The notes beneath the pieces are model-generated. The model did not search any database. It was not told the DNA's origin and worked only from the letters and a program-made list of their open reading frames with translations. The position numbers and the translations under genes are program-made. Shown here piece after piece: positions 17,329 through 28,680 of a stretch of DNA of 64,000 bases. How positions within the stretch are numbered: position 1 is the first letter of the stretch; each line of letters starts with the position of its first letter. The stretch is from Thioalkalivibrio paradoxus ARh 1 (GTDB lineage Bacteria; Pseudomonadota; Gammaproteobacteria; Ectothiorhodospirales; Ectothiorhodospiraceae). The DNA lies in the NCBI RefSeq assembly GCF_000227685.2, contig NZ_CP007029.1, positions 718,501 through 782,500 of the forward strand. The letters run 5' to 3'.

Positions 17329-18555
17329 ATGCCCTGGAACGAGCCAGGAAACAATCAGCGCGACCCCTGGAGTGGTGGGCCGCGCGGTGGCGGTGGTGGC
17401 GGTGGCGGCGGTCAGCGGCCACCCGATCTAGAAGAAATGATGCGCAAGCTTTCCCAGCAGTTGAGCAGTATCTTCGGCGGCGGGGGAAGCGGCGGGTCGG
17501 ACGGCTCCGACGGCGGTGGCGGCATGGGGCGCCATTCCAAGGCCGTCGCCAGTCTGGCGGTGATCATTGCGGTCGTGGTGTGGCTGGCGTCGGGTTTCTA
17601 CATCGTCAGCGAGGGCGATCGCGGAATCGTCTTCCGTTTCGGTGCCTTCCAGAAGGAATCGATGCCTGGGCCGCACTGGCACCTGCCGTATCCGATCGAG
17701 CGCGTGGAAATCGAGAACGTCGACAACATCCGCACGCTGCAAAACCGCGCGCTGATGCTGACGGCGGACGAGAACATCATCGACGTCGATATCGCGGTGC
17801 AGTACCGCGTGAAGGATCTGCGTGACTTCAAGTTCAACGTCCGCAACCCGGATGCCACCGTGCAGCAGGCGATGGAATCGGCGATCCGCGAGCGCGTCGG
17901 CAAGCACAACCTGGACTACATCCTGGGTGAGGGTCGTGGCGAGATCGCGCTGAGCGCCCGCGAGACCTTGCAGCAGGCGCTGGACTCCTACGGGCCTCCG
18001 GGTTCGCAGGGCGCCGGTATCATCATCACGGCGACGTCGATGCAGCAGGCGCAGCCGCCCGAGCCGGTGCAGGAGTCCTTTGCCGACGCGATCCGTGCGC
18101 GCGAGGATGAAGCCCGGTTCCGCAACGAGGCCGAGGCCTACGCGAACGGCTTGATCCCGCGTGCCCGAGGGCAAGCGGCGCGGGTGTTCGAAGAGGCCGA
18201 GGCCTACCGTGACCAGGTGATCGCGAGGGCCGAGGGTGATGCCGCGCGCTTCACCCAGTTGCTGGCCGAGTACCAGGTCGCGCCGAGCGTGACCCGCGAC
18301 CGCCTGTACCTGGAGATGGTCGAGGCGGTGTTCCAGGGATCGAACAAGGTGCTGCTGGATATCGGCTCCAGCCACAACCTGACGCTTCTGCCGCTGGATC
18401 AGTTGCTGAAGGGCACCGCTCCCGGCACCGCGCCGGCCGACGCTCCGCAGCCGCTGGATACGACGCGCGGTGTGTTCAGCCCCAGCGTGCCGGGCACCAC
18501 GGTCGATCGCATGGGTACCGCCCGTCCTGATCCGCGTGCTCGGGAGGTGCGCTGA
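17329..18555 (+). CDS. hflK: FtsH protease modulator HflK
   Basis: A 408-residue protein of the SPFH/band-7 family that forms, with HflC, a large periplasm-facing cage around the FtsH protease and modulates its activity. The N-terminal 70 residues are Gly-rich (GGGGGGGG runs), then a single transmembrane helix (LAVIIAVVVWLASGFYIV) leads to the band-7 domain with EGDRGIVFRFG and AVQYRVKDL. The C-terminal half has a long Ala/Glu-rich coiled coil. The stop overlaps the start of hflC (TGATG). hfq and hflX, usual upstream neighbours in gammaproteobacteria, are absent here. Confidence 0.97.
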   Translation: MPWNEPGNNQRDPWSGGPRGGGGGGGGGQRPPDLEEMMRKLSQQLSSIFGGGGSGGSDGSDGGGGMGRHSKAVASLAVIIAVVVWLASGFYIVSEGDRGIVFRFGAFQKESMPGPHWHLPYPIERVEIENVDNIRTLQNRALMLTADENIIDVDIAVQYRVKDLRDFKFNVRNPDATVQQAMESAIRERVGKHNLDYILGEGRGEIALSARETLQQALDSYGPPGSQGAGIIITATSMQQAQPPEPVQESFADAIRAREDEARFRNEAEAYANGLIPRARGQAARVFEEAEAYRDQVIARAEGDAARFTQLLAEYQVAPSVTRDRLYLEMVEAVFQGSNKVLLDIGSSHNLTLLPLDQLLKGTAPGTAPADAPQPLDTTRGVFSPSVPGTTVDRMGTARPDPRAREVR

Positions 18556-19439
18556 TGTTTCGCATAGCAGCAATAGCCGCGGTCGTCGCGGTGATCGTAG
18601 TCGCCTTGTCCACCTACACCGTCGACGAGCGCGAGCGGGTGATCCTGTTCTCGCTGGGTGAGGTGCGCAAGCTCGACCTGGAGCCGGGGCTGCACTTCAA
18701 GTTCCCGCTGATCAACAACGTGCGCACCTTCGAGAAGCGCATCATGACGCTGAATATCCCGCCCGACCGGTTCCTGACCAGCGAGGCGAAGAACGTCATC
18801 GTCGACTTCTACGCCAAGTGGCAGATTCAGGACACCGGCCAGTTCTACCGGGCCACGCGCGGCGACGAGCGCAACGCCGAGGAACGGCTGGCGCAGATCC
18901 TGCGTGACGGGATGCGCAACGAGTTCGCGCGTTACGAGCTGGCCGAGGTGGTCTCCGGTGAGCGCACGACCATCATGGGCGCGGTGCGTGACGTGGCCCG
19001 GGGAACCGCGCGCGAACTCGGCGTGAACCTGGTCGACGTCCGCATTCGGCGCATCGACCTCCCGGACGAGGTTTCGGAATCGGTGTATGATCGCATGCGC
19101 GCCGAGCGGCAACGCGTGGCCCAGGACTTCCGCGCACGTGGTCAGGAAGAGGCCGAGCGCATCCGGTCCCGGGCCGACCGCGACCGGACGGTCATCCTGG
19201 CGAATGCCTATCGGGAATCCGAAGAGATCCGGGGTGCCGGCGATGCGCGGGCTACGGAAATCCTGGGCGGGGCGTTCGGAGCGGACGAGGACTTCTTCCG
19301 GTTCTACCGGAGCCTGCTCGCTTACCGCAGTTCGCTGACCGGCGATCGCAACACCTTCGTGCTGGAACCGTCGTCGGAGTTCTTCCGCTATTTCCAGGAT
19401 CCCCTGGGATCGCGGGATCGCGCGCCGCTGCAGCCCTGA
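18555..19439 (+). CDS. hflC: FtsH protease modulator HflC
   Basis: A 294-residue SPFH-domain partner of HflK. It starts with a single transmembrane anchor (IAAIAAVVAVIVVALSTYTV), followed by DERERVILFSLGEV and FKFPLINNVRTFEKR, and ends in a coiled coil with RAEREAER-like heptads and the HflC-typical FFRFYRSLLAYRSSL segment. Its first base overlaps the hflK stop, giving strict co-translation. Together they shield FtsH from some membrane substrates. Confidence 0.97.
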   Translation: MFRIAAIAAVVAVIVVALSTYTVDERERVILFSLGEVRKLDLEPGLHFKFPLINNVRTFEKRIMTLNIPPDRFLTSEAKNVIVDFYAKWQIQDTGQFYRATRGDERNAEERLAQILRDGMRNEFARYELAEVVSGERTTIMGAVRDVARGTARELGVNLVDVRIRRIDLPDEVSESVYDRMRAERQRVAQDFRARGQEEAERIRSRADRDRTVILANAYRESEEIRGAGDARATEILGGAFGADEDFFRFYRSLLAYRSSLTGDRNTFVLEPSSEFFRYFQDPLGSRDRAPLQP

Positions 19440-19456
19440 CGGCAGCGGTCTGAGCC

Positions 19457-19645
19457 ATGTGGTCGGACCTGGCAGCAGCGCTCGCGCTGCTGCTCGTTCT
19501 TGAGGGGCTGCTGCCGTTTCTGGTACCGCGCCGGTACCGGGAGTACTTGCTCGAGATCGCCCGTCTGCCGGAGGGAACGCTCAGACTGTTCGGGCTGATC
19601 TCCATGCTGCTCGGTCTTGCGTTGCTGGCCTGGGTGCGCGGCTGA
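19457..19645 (+). CDS. DUF2065 small membrane protein
   Basis: A 62-residue protein with two hydrophobic segments (LAAALALLLVLEGLLPFLVP and LFGLISMLLGLALLAWV) separated by the basic turn RRYREY. This is the full family length of DUF2065. It lies 17 bp after hflC and just before hisZ, the arrangement conserved in many gammaproteobacteria, so it is part of the hfl-his-pur transcription unit. Function is unknown. Confidence 0.9.
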   Translation: MWSDLAAALALLLVLEGLLPFLVPRRYREYLLEIARLPEGTLRLFGLISMLLGLALLAWVRG

Positions 19646-19669
19646 ACCATGATTCACACGGGAAATACG

Positions 19670-22146
<2,477 letters not shown>

Positions 22147-22258
22147 TCGTGCGCTGGGTCCGGGGCCGACCGGCTTCGGGTCCAGCAGTGCGCGGCACCC
22201 GTTCGCACGAACGGAACGATCGTCCCGCGGGTTTCGCGTGGTGTTCGGAAAGAAAGGA

Positions 22259-22345
22259 TGGTGCCGAGGAGAGGACTTGAACCTCCACGAGCTTACGCCC
22301 ACTAGCACCTGAAGCTAGCGCGTCTACCAATTCCGCCACCTCGGC
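22259..22345 (-). tRNA. tRNA-Leu(CAG)
   Basis: Read on the minus strand the 5' arm GCCGAGG (22345-22339) pairs with CCTCGGC (22269-22263), followed by the discriminator A at 22262 and an encoded CCA. The D arm has the leucine-type TGGCGGAATTGGTAGACGC. The anticodon stem CTAGC/GCTAG encloses TTCAGGT, giving anticodon CAG, which reads CUG. A long variable arm and a T arm with GGTTCAAGTCC follow. All class II tRNA-Leu features are present. It lies antiparallel between purA and rnr. Confidence 0.97.
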
Positions 22346-22495
22346 ACGAGGTTGGATCTTGCGATCCTGCGCTTCAGGAAGGCGAAATATAGAGTTACCC
22401 GCGGGGCGTGTCAATCCATACCAGGGTTCCGGGGCGCGGCCGCGGAAGCGTCGCCGCCCCGGCCAGCGGGCGGCCCACGAAAACGAGTGAAGGGA

Positions 22496-25351
22496 ATGCC
22501 GAGAAAACGCAGTCAGCAGCCGCAGGTCGATCCGTATTTCGAGCGCGAGGCGCAGAAATACGACAATCCGATCGCGAGTCGCGAATTGATTCTGGAATTG
22601 CTGGTCGACGCCGGCAATCCGCTGGGTTTCGACGAGATCGCCGAGCGTCTGGAGATCGGCGGCGACGACCAGACCGAGGCGCTGCGCCGCCGTCTGCGTG
22701 CGATGGAGCGCGATGGCCAGGTGCTCTGCAACCGCCGCGGCGCCTATCTGCCGGTGAGCCAGGCCGACCTGATCCGCGGCCGGGTGATCGGTCATCCGGA
22801 TGGTTTCGGCTTCCTGGTGCCCGACGACCAGACCGGCGACCTGTTCCTGTCGCCGCGGCAAATGCGCGGTGTCTTGCACGGGGACCGCGTGCTCGGCCGG
22901 GTGATGGGCGTCGATCACCGGGGGCGTCGCGAGGGTGGAATCATCGAAATCCTCGAACGCGGATCGGAACAGATCGTCGGGCGCATCCGGGTCGAGGACG
23001 GCGTCGGTGTGGTCACGCCCGACAACAAGCGCATCACCCACGACATTCTGATTCCGCCGGACGGGCTCGGCGAAGCCGGCGACGATCAGATCGTGGTGGT
23101 TCGGATCCGGCCGCAGGCGTCGCGCAAGGCCCGCCTGCGCGGCGAGGTGATCGAGGTGTTGGGCGAGCACATGGCGCCCGGCATGGAGATCGACATCGCG
23201 ATCCGCGCGCACGGCCTGCCGTTCCAGTGGCCCGACGAGGTGACCGCGGCTGCCGACCGTCTGGGCGCGCAGGTTCCGGCGGCGGCCAAGCGCGGGCGGC
23301 TGGATCTGCGCAAGAAGCCGCTGGTCACCATCGACGGCGAGGACGCGCGCGACTTCGACGACGCGCTGTACTGTGAGGAGACGGAAACCGGGTGGCGCCT
23401 GTGGGTGGCGATTGCAGACGTCTCCCATTACGTGGAAAAGGACTCGGCGCTGGACCAGGAGGCGCGTACCCGGGGCACTTCGGTGTACTTCCCGAACCAG
23501 GTGATCCCGATGCTGCCCGAGGTGCTGTCCAACGGCCTGTGCTCGCTGAACCCGGATGTCGACCGGCTGTGCATGCTCTGCGAGATGGAGATCGGCAAGC
23601 GTGGCGCCATTCGCGGCTTCCGATTCCACGAGGGCGTGATGCGCTCGCATGCGCGGCTGACCTACACCCAGGTCGCGGCGATGCTGGTCGACGGCGACGA
23701 GGCGTTGCGGGAACAGTATGCGGCCGTGGTTCCACACCTCGAGCGGCTGTACGCGGTGTTCCGTGCGCTGAACGGCGCACGCAACCGGCGCGGCGCGATC
23801 GACTTCGATTCCACCGAGACGCGCATCGAGTTCGGGCCCGAGCGCAAGATCGAGCGCATCGTGCCGGTCGAGCGCACCGATGCCCACCGTCTGGTCGAGG
23901 AATGCATGATCGCGGCGAACGTGTCGGCCGCGAAGTTTCTGAAAAAGTACAAGATTCCGGCCTTGTACCGGCTGCACGACCGGCCCCCTCCGGAGAAGAT
24001 CGACGCCCTGCGCGACTTCCTGTCCGGAGTCGGGCTGACCCTGGAGGGCGGCGACGAGCCGACGCCGGTGCATTACGCGGCGGTGCTTCGTGCCGCTGCC
24101 GGCCGGCCGGACTGGCAGCTGATCCAGACCGTGCTGCTGCGTTCGCTCAGCCAGGCGAACTACGGCCCCAGCCTGAGCGGCCACTTCGGTCTGGCGCTGG
24201 CCGACTATGCCCACTTCACGTCGCCGATCCGGCGGTACCCCGATCTGCTGGTGCATCGCGGCATTCGCCATGTGCTGCGCGATGGCAAGGCCAGGGGCTT
24301 CGCGTATTCGCATTCGGACATGGAGCACCTGGGCGAGCATTGCTCGATGGCCGAGCGCCGCGCCGACGACGCGACCCGCGACGCGGTTGCGTGGCTGAAG
24401 GCCGAATACATGCAGGACAAGGTGGGCGACGTTTTCGACGGCGTGGTTTCCGGGGTCACCGGGTTCGGGCTGTTCGTCGAGATCGTCGACGTCTTCATCG
24501 ATGGTCTCGTGCACGTGACCAGCCTCGACAACGATTACTACCACTTCGATCCGATCCGCCACCGGCTGACCGGCGAGCGCAGCGGCCGCACGTTCCGGAT
24601 CGGCGACCGGCTGCGGGTGCAAGTGATCCGCGTGAGCCTCGACGACCGCAAGATCGACCTGCGTCTGATCGACGAGGAGCGCCCGGCGCGTCCCGGGAAG
24701 CGGCGGCAAGCCGGCGCTGCGCAGCCACCAGCGGGCGAGACCACGCCCGAGGCCCCGGCGGCGGAGCAGACACCGCCGCGCCGCCGGGGGCGCCGCCGTG
24801 GCGCAGGTACGGCTGGGCCGTCCGCGGAGGCCTCGACGCGCGCAGAAGGCGATCGACGCGCCGACGCCGACACGGCGCAGACGCAGGCCGGGGCCGAAGG
24901 GGCGCCCGCGAAGCCCGCGCGCAGGAAGCGCACCGCTGCGGCGGATCCTGCGTCGGGTAGCCCCCGAGACCCGGCGGAAGAAAAAACTGCCGCGCCGGCG
25001 CGAAAGCGCCCGAGCGATCGGCGCGGCCGCTCGGGCGAGCGCAAGGGCCGTCCGGAAACGCCGCGGCCTGCGCCGGAGGAGGCCGGGGCGTCGGCGGACA
25101 GCGCGCCCGACAGCGATGGCGAACGCAGCAGCGGGCTGCCGCGCCCGCGCCGGCGCCGCCGCAGCCAGCAGGCTGCGGGTGAGGTCGCGTTGTTGATCCA
25201 GCCTTCCCGCAAGACCGGCGACCAGACCGACGACGGCGCCACGGATCCGGCCAACGGAGACGCGGGCGATGCCGCCGAGGCCGAGGCCGGGGGCAAGTCA
25301 GCCCGGCCCGCCCGGCGGAGTTCGAGACGCAGGCCGCGGGACGACTCGTGA
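22496..25351 (+). CDS. rnr: Ribonuclease R
   Basis: A 951-residue 3'-5' exoribonuclease. An N-terminal winged-helix region (LDEIAERL-like) precedes two cold-shock domains, the RNB catalytic domain with DARDFDD at about 283-289, and an S1 domain from about residue 643 (GVVSGVTGFGLFVEI). After about residue 735 comes an unusually long, low-complexity tail rich in Arg, Ala, Pro and Glu, over 200 residues. The ATG at 22496 follows AAGGGA; the frame is open further upstream through the end of the tRNA region. rlmB overlaps its stop. RNase R degrades structured RNA and takes part in rRNA quality control. Confidence 0.96.
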   Translation: MPRKRSQQPQVDPYFEREAQKYDNPIASRELILELLVDAGNPLGFDEIAERLEIGGDDQTEALRRRLRAMERDGQVLCNRRGAYLPVSQADLIRGRVIGHPDGFGFLVPDDQTGDLFLSPRQMRGVLHGDRVLGRVMGVDHRGRREGGIIEILERGSEQIVGRIRVEDGVGVVTPDNKRITHDILIPPDGLGEAGDDQIVVVRIRPQASRKARLRGEVIEVLGEHMAPGMEIDIAIRAHGLPFQWPDEVTAAADRLGAQVPAAAKRGRLDLRKKPLVTIDGEDARDFDDALYCEETETGWRLWVAIADVSHYVEKDSALDQEARTRGTSVYFPNQVIPMLPEVLSNGLCSLNPDVDRLCMLCEMEIGKRGAIRGFRFHEGVMRSHARLTYTQVAAMLVDGDEALREQYAAVVPHLERLYAVFRALNGARNRRGAIDFDSTETRIEFGPERKIERIVPVERTDAHRLVEECMIAANVSAAKFLKKYKIPALYRLHDRPPPEKIDALRDFLSGVGLTLEGGDEPTPVHYAAVLRAAAGRPDWQLIQTVLLRSLSQANYGPSLSGHFGLALADYAHFTSPIRRYPDLLVHRGIRHVLRDGKARGFAYSHSDMEHLGEHCSMAERRADDATRDAVAWLKAEYMQDKVGDVFDGVVSGVTGFGLFVEIVDVFIDGLVHVTSLDNDYYHFDPIRHRLTGERSGRTFRIGDRLRVQVIRVSLDDRKIDLRLIDEERPARPGKRRQAGAAQPPAGETTPEAPAAEQTPPRRRGRRRGAGTAGPSAEASTRAEGDRRADADTAQTQAGAEGAPAKPARRKRTAAADPASGSPRDPAEEKTAAPARKRPSDRRGRSGERKGRPETPRPAPEEAGASADSAPDSDGERSSGLPRPRRRRRSQQAAGEVALLIQPSRKTGDQTDDGATDPANGDAGDAAEAEAGGKSARPARRSSRRRPRDDS

Positions 25352-26103
25352 CCACGGCGGAGGTGGTCGGGGGGCTGCATGCGGTCGCGGCGCTGCTGAA
25401 CCATCGGCCCGAGCGGGTCAAGCGGCTCCAGGTGGCGGCAGGCGCCGCCGACGCCCGGGTCGACGCACTCGCCTCGCGGGCGCAGGCACTGGGAATCAGC
25501 GTGGAACGGGTCCGGCGCGAACGCCTCGACCGTGCGGCGGATGGGTTGAGGCATCAGGGCATACTGGCCTGGGTGAAACCGCGCGCCCGCGCGACCGAGG
25601 CGGACCTGGCCGATCGGGTTGCGGCGGGGGCGACGCTGTTGCTGGCGCTCGACGGGGTGACCGACCCGCACAATCTGGGGGCCTGCCTGCGCAGCGCCGA
25701 CGCCGCCGGCGCCGCCGCGGTGATCGTGCCGCGCGACCGTAGTGCCCAGTTGACCCCGGCGGCCGCGAAGGCGGCCTCCGGTGCCGCCGAGACCGTGCCG
25801 GTGGTGGCGGTCGCAAATCTTGCCCGTTCGCTGCATCGGCTTCGTGACCAGGGATTCTGGGTGGTCGGTCTGGCCGGTGAGACCGACACCGCGCTGTATG
25901 ACCTGGACCTGACGGGGCCGACCGTGCTGGTGCTGGGTGCCGAGGGCGAAGGGTTGCGGCGCCTGACCCGCGAGCACTGCGATCATCTTGCCGCCATCCC
26001 GATGGCGGGTACCGTGGCCAGCCTGAACGTGTCGGTGGCTGCCGGGATCACGCTGTTCGAGGCCGTGCGCCAGCGCCGGATCGCGGCCCGGCGCGCCGAC
26101 TAG
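25348..26103 (+). CDS. rlmB: 23S rRNA (guanosine-2'-O)-methyltransferase RlmB
   Basis: A 251-residue SPOUT methyltransferase that methylates G2251 of 23S rRNA. An N-terminal L30e-like substrate-binding domain (VVGGLHAVAALLNH) is joined to the knotted catalytic domain with the three SpoU motifs: DPHNLGACLRSADAAG, VLVLGAEGEGLRRL and IPMAGTVASLNVSVA. It starts with GTG inside the rnr stop (GTGA), so it is translationally coupled. The rnr-rlmB pair is conserved in gammaproteobacteria. Confidence 0.96.
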   Translation: MTTAEVVGGLHAVAALLNHRPERVKRLQVAAGAADARVDALASRAQALGISVERVRRERLDRAADGLRHQGILAWVKPRARATEADLADRVAAGATLLLALDGVTDPHNLGACLRSADAAGAAAVIVPRDRSAQLTPAAAKAASGAAETVPVVAVANLARSLHRLRDQGFWVVGLAGETDTALYDLDLTGPTVLVLGAEGEGLRRLTREHCDHLAAIPMAGTVASLNVSVAAGITLFEAVRQRRIAARRAD

Positions 26104-26271
26104 CGACTTCGCAAACGTCCCGGCCTGTCCGGCGAATGCCACAAGGGTGTGCTTGCGCCGTGGGTGCGATCTGGCCTAAAATCTCGCGCTTTTCCCGCCG
26201 GTATCGGCGGCTTCTTGCCTCACTGCCGGGCCCGACCCGGGCGGGAGGCTGTTACCCGTAAGGAGTGTCAG

Positions 26272-26694
26272 ATGCGTCACTATGAAGTGGTGTTCATGGT
26301 CCACCCGGACCAGAGCGAGCAGGTGCCTGCGATGGTCGAGCGGTATCGCGGCATGATCGAGGCCCAGCAGGGCGTGGTCCACCGCCTCGAGGACTGGGGC
26401 CGCCGCCAGCTCGCCTATCCGATCGAGAAGCTGGTCAAGGCGCACTACGTGTTGATGAACGTCGAGGCCGGCGAAGCGGCGTTGGAAGAGCTGGTCAGCG
26501 CATTCCGGTTCAACGATGCGGTGCTGCGCCACCTGGTGGTGCGGATGGACAAGGCCGAGACCGAGCCCTCGCCGCTGGCCAAGGGACGCGAGGAAGAGGA
26601 GGCCGGAAAGGGTCGCGGTCGCCGCGAAGAACGCAGCGATCGTGACGAGGATGACGACGACGAAGGGGACGCACGGCCCCGTGCCCGCGCGTAA
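26272..26694 (+). CDS. rpsF: 30S ribosomal protein S6
   Basis: A 140-residue protein. [37 protein letters not shown] and the [13 protein letters not shown] strand are classic S6. After about residue 105 there is a charged tail ([16 protein letters not shown]) longer than in most S6, perhaps a target for glutamate ligation as known in enterics. The ATG at 26272 follows AAGGAG; the open frame to 26149 is upstream leader. First gene of the rpsF-rpsR-DUF2232-rplI-dnaB-alr cluster; the priB gene found here in enterics is absent. Confidence 0.97.
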   Translation: MRHYEVVFMVHPDQSEQVPAMVERYRGMIEAQQGVVHRLEDWGRRQLAYPIEKLVKAHYVLMNVEAGEAALEELVSAFRFNDAVLRHLVVRMDKAETEPSPLAKGREEEEAGKGRGRREERSDRDEDDDDEGDARPRARA

Positions 26695-26748
26695 GCCTGC
26701 CCCCATCCCGCATTCCCTGCTGCCCATTCCATTTCGAGGAACGATTCC

Positions 26749-26976
26749 ATGGCCCGATTTTCCCGCCGTCGCAAGTACTGCCGTTTCACCGCCGAAGGCA
26801 TCGAGTATATCGATTACAAAGACCTGAACCTGCTCAGGAATTTCATTACCGAGACCGGCAAGATCGTGCCCAGCCGAGTCACGGGCACCAGCGCACGGTA
26901 TCAGCGCCAGCTGGCGACTGCCGTGAAGCGTGCGCGGTTCCTGGCTCTGCTGCCGTATACCGACAACCAGTTCTGA
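26749..26976 (+). CDS. rpsR: 30S ribosomal protein S18
   Basis: A 75-residue protein with the S18 signature [21 protein letters not shown] and [21 protein letters not shown]. Full family length. It binds S6 in the platform of the 30S subunit, consistent with its position 54 bp after rpsF. Shine-Dalgarno GAGGAA precedes the ATG. Confidence 0.98.
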   Translation: MARFSRRRKYCRFTAEGIEYIDYKDLNLLRNFITETGKIVPSRVTGTSARYQRQLATAVKRARFLALLPYTDNQF

Positions 26977-27003
26977 TTCGCTTCCGGTTCGCGGGAGGCG
27001 CCG

Positions 27004-27918
27004 ATGCGCGTACTGGCCGATTTTGCGATGCAGGGCCGGTGGCGGGCCGTCGGGTCTGCCGCTGCTCTGGGCGCGCTGGGGCTCTTCGTTCCGCCGATCG
27101 CGATTCTCAGCGGTGCGGTGATCGGGCTGGTCGCGCTGCGCGTCGGGCTCGGGCAGGCGCTGTTCGTCGCCGGCTTCGGTTCTCTGTTCCTCGGCGCGGT
27201 GGTGTTCGGTCTGACGGGCGGATCGCCGCTGATCGGCGTGTTTGCCGGGCTTGCGCAGTGGCTTCCGGTCGCGGCGATGGGCGAGGTGCTCCGCCAGTCG
27301 ATTTCCTGGCGCGTCACGTTGTCGGTTGCGGCGGTGGTGGCCGGCGCCCTGGTGCTGGTGGCGCGTCTGGTCGTGCCCGACCTGGAGTCGGCGTGGGTGG
27401 CGGTGGGGATGCAGATGCTCGCGCCGTTCATCGAGGCCAATGGCACCCAGGCAGAGGATCTGGAAGGGGCGCTGGTACAGGTGGCGCCGTTTCTCACCGG
27501 CCTGCTCGCCGGGATTTTCCTGTTGAGCATGGTGCTGAGCCTGGTGATCGCCCGGTACTGGCAGGCGCTGCTGTATAACCCCGGCGCCTTCGGGACCGAG
27601 TTCCGCGCGCTGCAACTGGGGCCCGGACCCGCGCTGGCGATGGTCGGTCTCGCGCTCGCGGGGCAATTGCTGGCCACGCCGCTGGCTCTGGAACTGGCCT
27701 TCATTCTCGCGGTCCTGTTCTTCTTGCAGGGCCTTGCGGTGATGCACGGCCTGACCCATGCCCGGAACATGAACTCGTTCTGGCTGGTGGGGTTGTACGT
27801 GCTGCTGGTACTGGCGCTGCCGCAGATGTTTCTGCTGATCGCGGTTCTCGGCGCAGTCGACGCGGTCGCGCGGTTGCGGGAACGCCTGGCGGAACAGGAC
27901 CAGGGGCCGCGGGACTGA
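27004..27918 (+). CDS. DUF2232-like inner-membrane protein
   Basis: A 304-residue integral membrane protein with about eight hydrophobic segments, e.g. IGLVALRVGLGQALFVAGFG, LVIARYWQALLYNPGAFG before a turn, and NSFWLVGLYVLLVLALPQ. A gene of this type is conserved between rpsR and rplI in many gammaproteobacteria, which supports its being real and co-transcribed. The signature RYWQALLYNPGGF-like segment is typical of DUF2232. Function is unknown; a cell-envelope role is only a guess. Confidence 0.85.
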   Translation: MRVLADFAMQGRWRAVGSAAALGALGLFVPPIAILSGAVIGLVALRVGLGQALFVAGFGSLFLGAVVFGLTGGSPLIGVFAGLAQWLPVAAMGEVLRQSISWRVTLSVAAVVAGALVLVARLVVPDLESAWVAVGMQMLAPFIEANGTQAEDLEGALVQVAPFLTGLLAGIFLLSMVLSLVIARYWQALLYNPGAFGTEFRALQLGPGPALAMVGLALAGQLLATPLALELAFILAVLFFLQGLAVMHGLTHARNMNSFWLVGLYVLLVLALPQMFLLIAVLGAVDAVARLRERLAEQDQGPRD

Positions 27919-28011
27919 GGCCAGCGGACCATGCCCGGCCCGGGCTGCGCGTGTAGACTTGCGCGGCCGGTGTGGATTCATTCAACGCTCTAGAATTACA
28001 GGAAAACCACG

Positions 28012-28461
28012 ATGGAAGTCATTCTGCTGGAAAAAGTCGACAATCTGGGCGGTCTGGGCGACAAGGTTCGCGTGCGTCCCGGGTACGCTCGCAACTACCT
28101 GCTGCCCCAGGGCAAGGCGAAATTCGCGACGGCCGAGAACATTGCCGAGTTCGAGGCACGCCGTGCGGAACTCGAGCGTGCCGCCGCCGAGGCGCTGGCC
28201 GCTGCCGAGGCGCGTCGCGACAGCCTCGACGGCATGGTGGTGGAGATCACCGCGAAGGCCGGCGGGGAGGGCAAGCTGTTCGGGTCGATCGGCGCTGCGG
28301 ACATCGCCGACGCGGTCACCACCCGGGGAGTCGAGATCGAGAAGCGAGATGTGCGCCTCCCCGAGGGTCCGCTGCGCCAGGCTGGCGAGTACGAAATCGA
28401 CCTGCACCTGCACAGCGATGTGAACGCCCAGATCCGCGTGATCGTGATCGGTCAGGAATGA
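28012..28461 (+). CDS. rplI: 50S ribosomal protein L9
   Basis: A 149-residue protein of normal length. The N-terminal RNA-binding domain reads [35 protein letters not shown], followed by the long connecting helix rich in Ala/Glu ([17 protein letters not shown]) and the C-terminal domain with [16 protein letters not shown]. It stabilises the base of the L1 stalk. Sits between the DUF2232-like gene and dnaB as in relatives. Confidence 0.98.
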   Translation: MEVILLEKVDNLGGLGDKVRVRPGYARNYLLPQGKAKFATAENIAEFEARRAELERAAAEALAAAEARRDSLDGMVVEITAKAGGEGKLFGSIGAADIADAVTTRGVEIEKRDVRLPEGPLRQAGEYEIDLHLHSDVNAQIRVIVIGQE

Positions 28462-28680
28462 TCGACGATGCCGGCACTGCGCCCGCTTGCCGGCGCAGTG
28501 CGCGTCGTTGTCCCTGTCGGACCGGGGCGGCGCTTCCTGCGCCGGTGGGAAGCGCGGTGCATTTTTCCCTGATTTCTCGTTACGTAGAACTGCTATGCGC
28601 CTCGGAATCTTGAGCAACGGCCCTCGCTCTCCTGTGCGGCTCGCTGCGGGCGTCCCATTCCGGCAGGCTGCTGGTCGGCG

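Noticed and set aside
22198-22214. Possible terminator after purA (CCGTTCG/CGAACGG)
   Set aside because: Loop too small and no T-tract; not distinguishable from chance in this GC-rich sequence.
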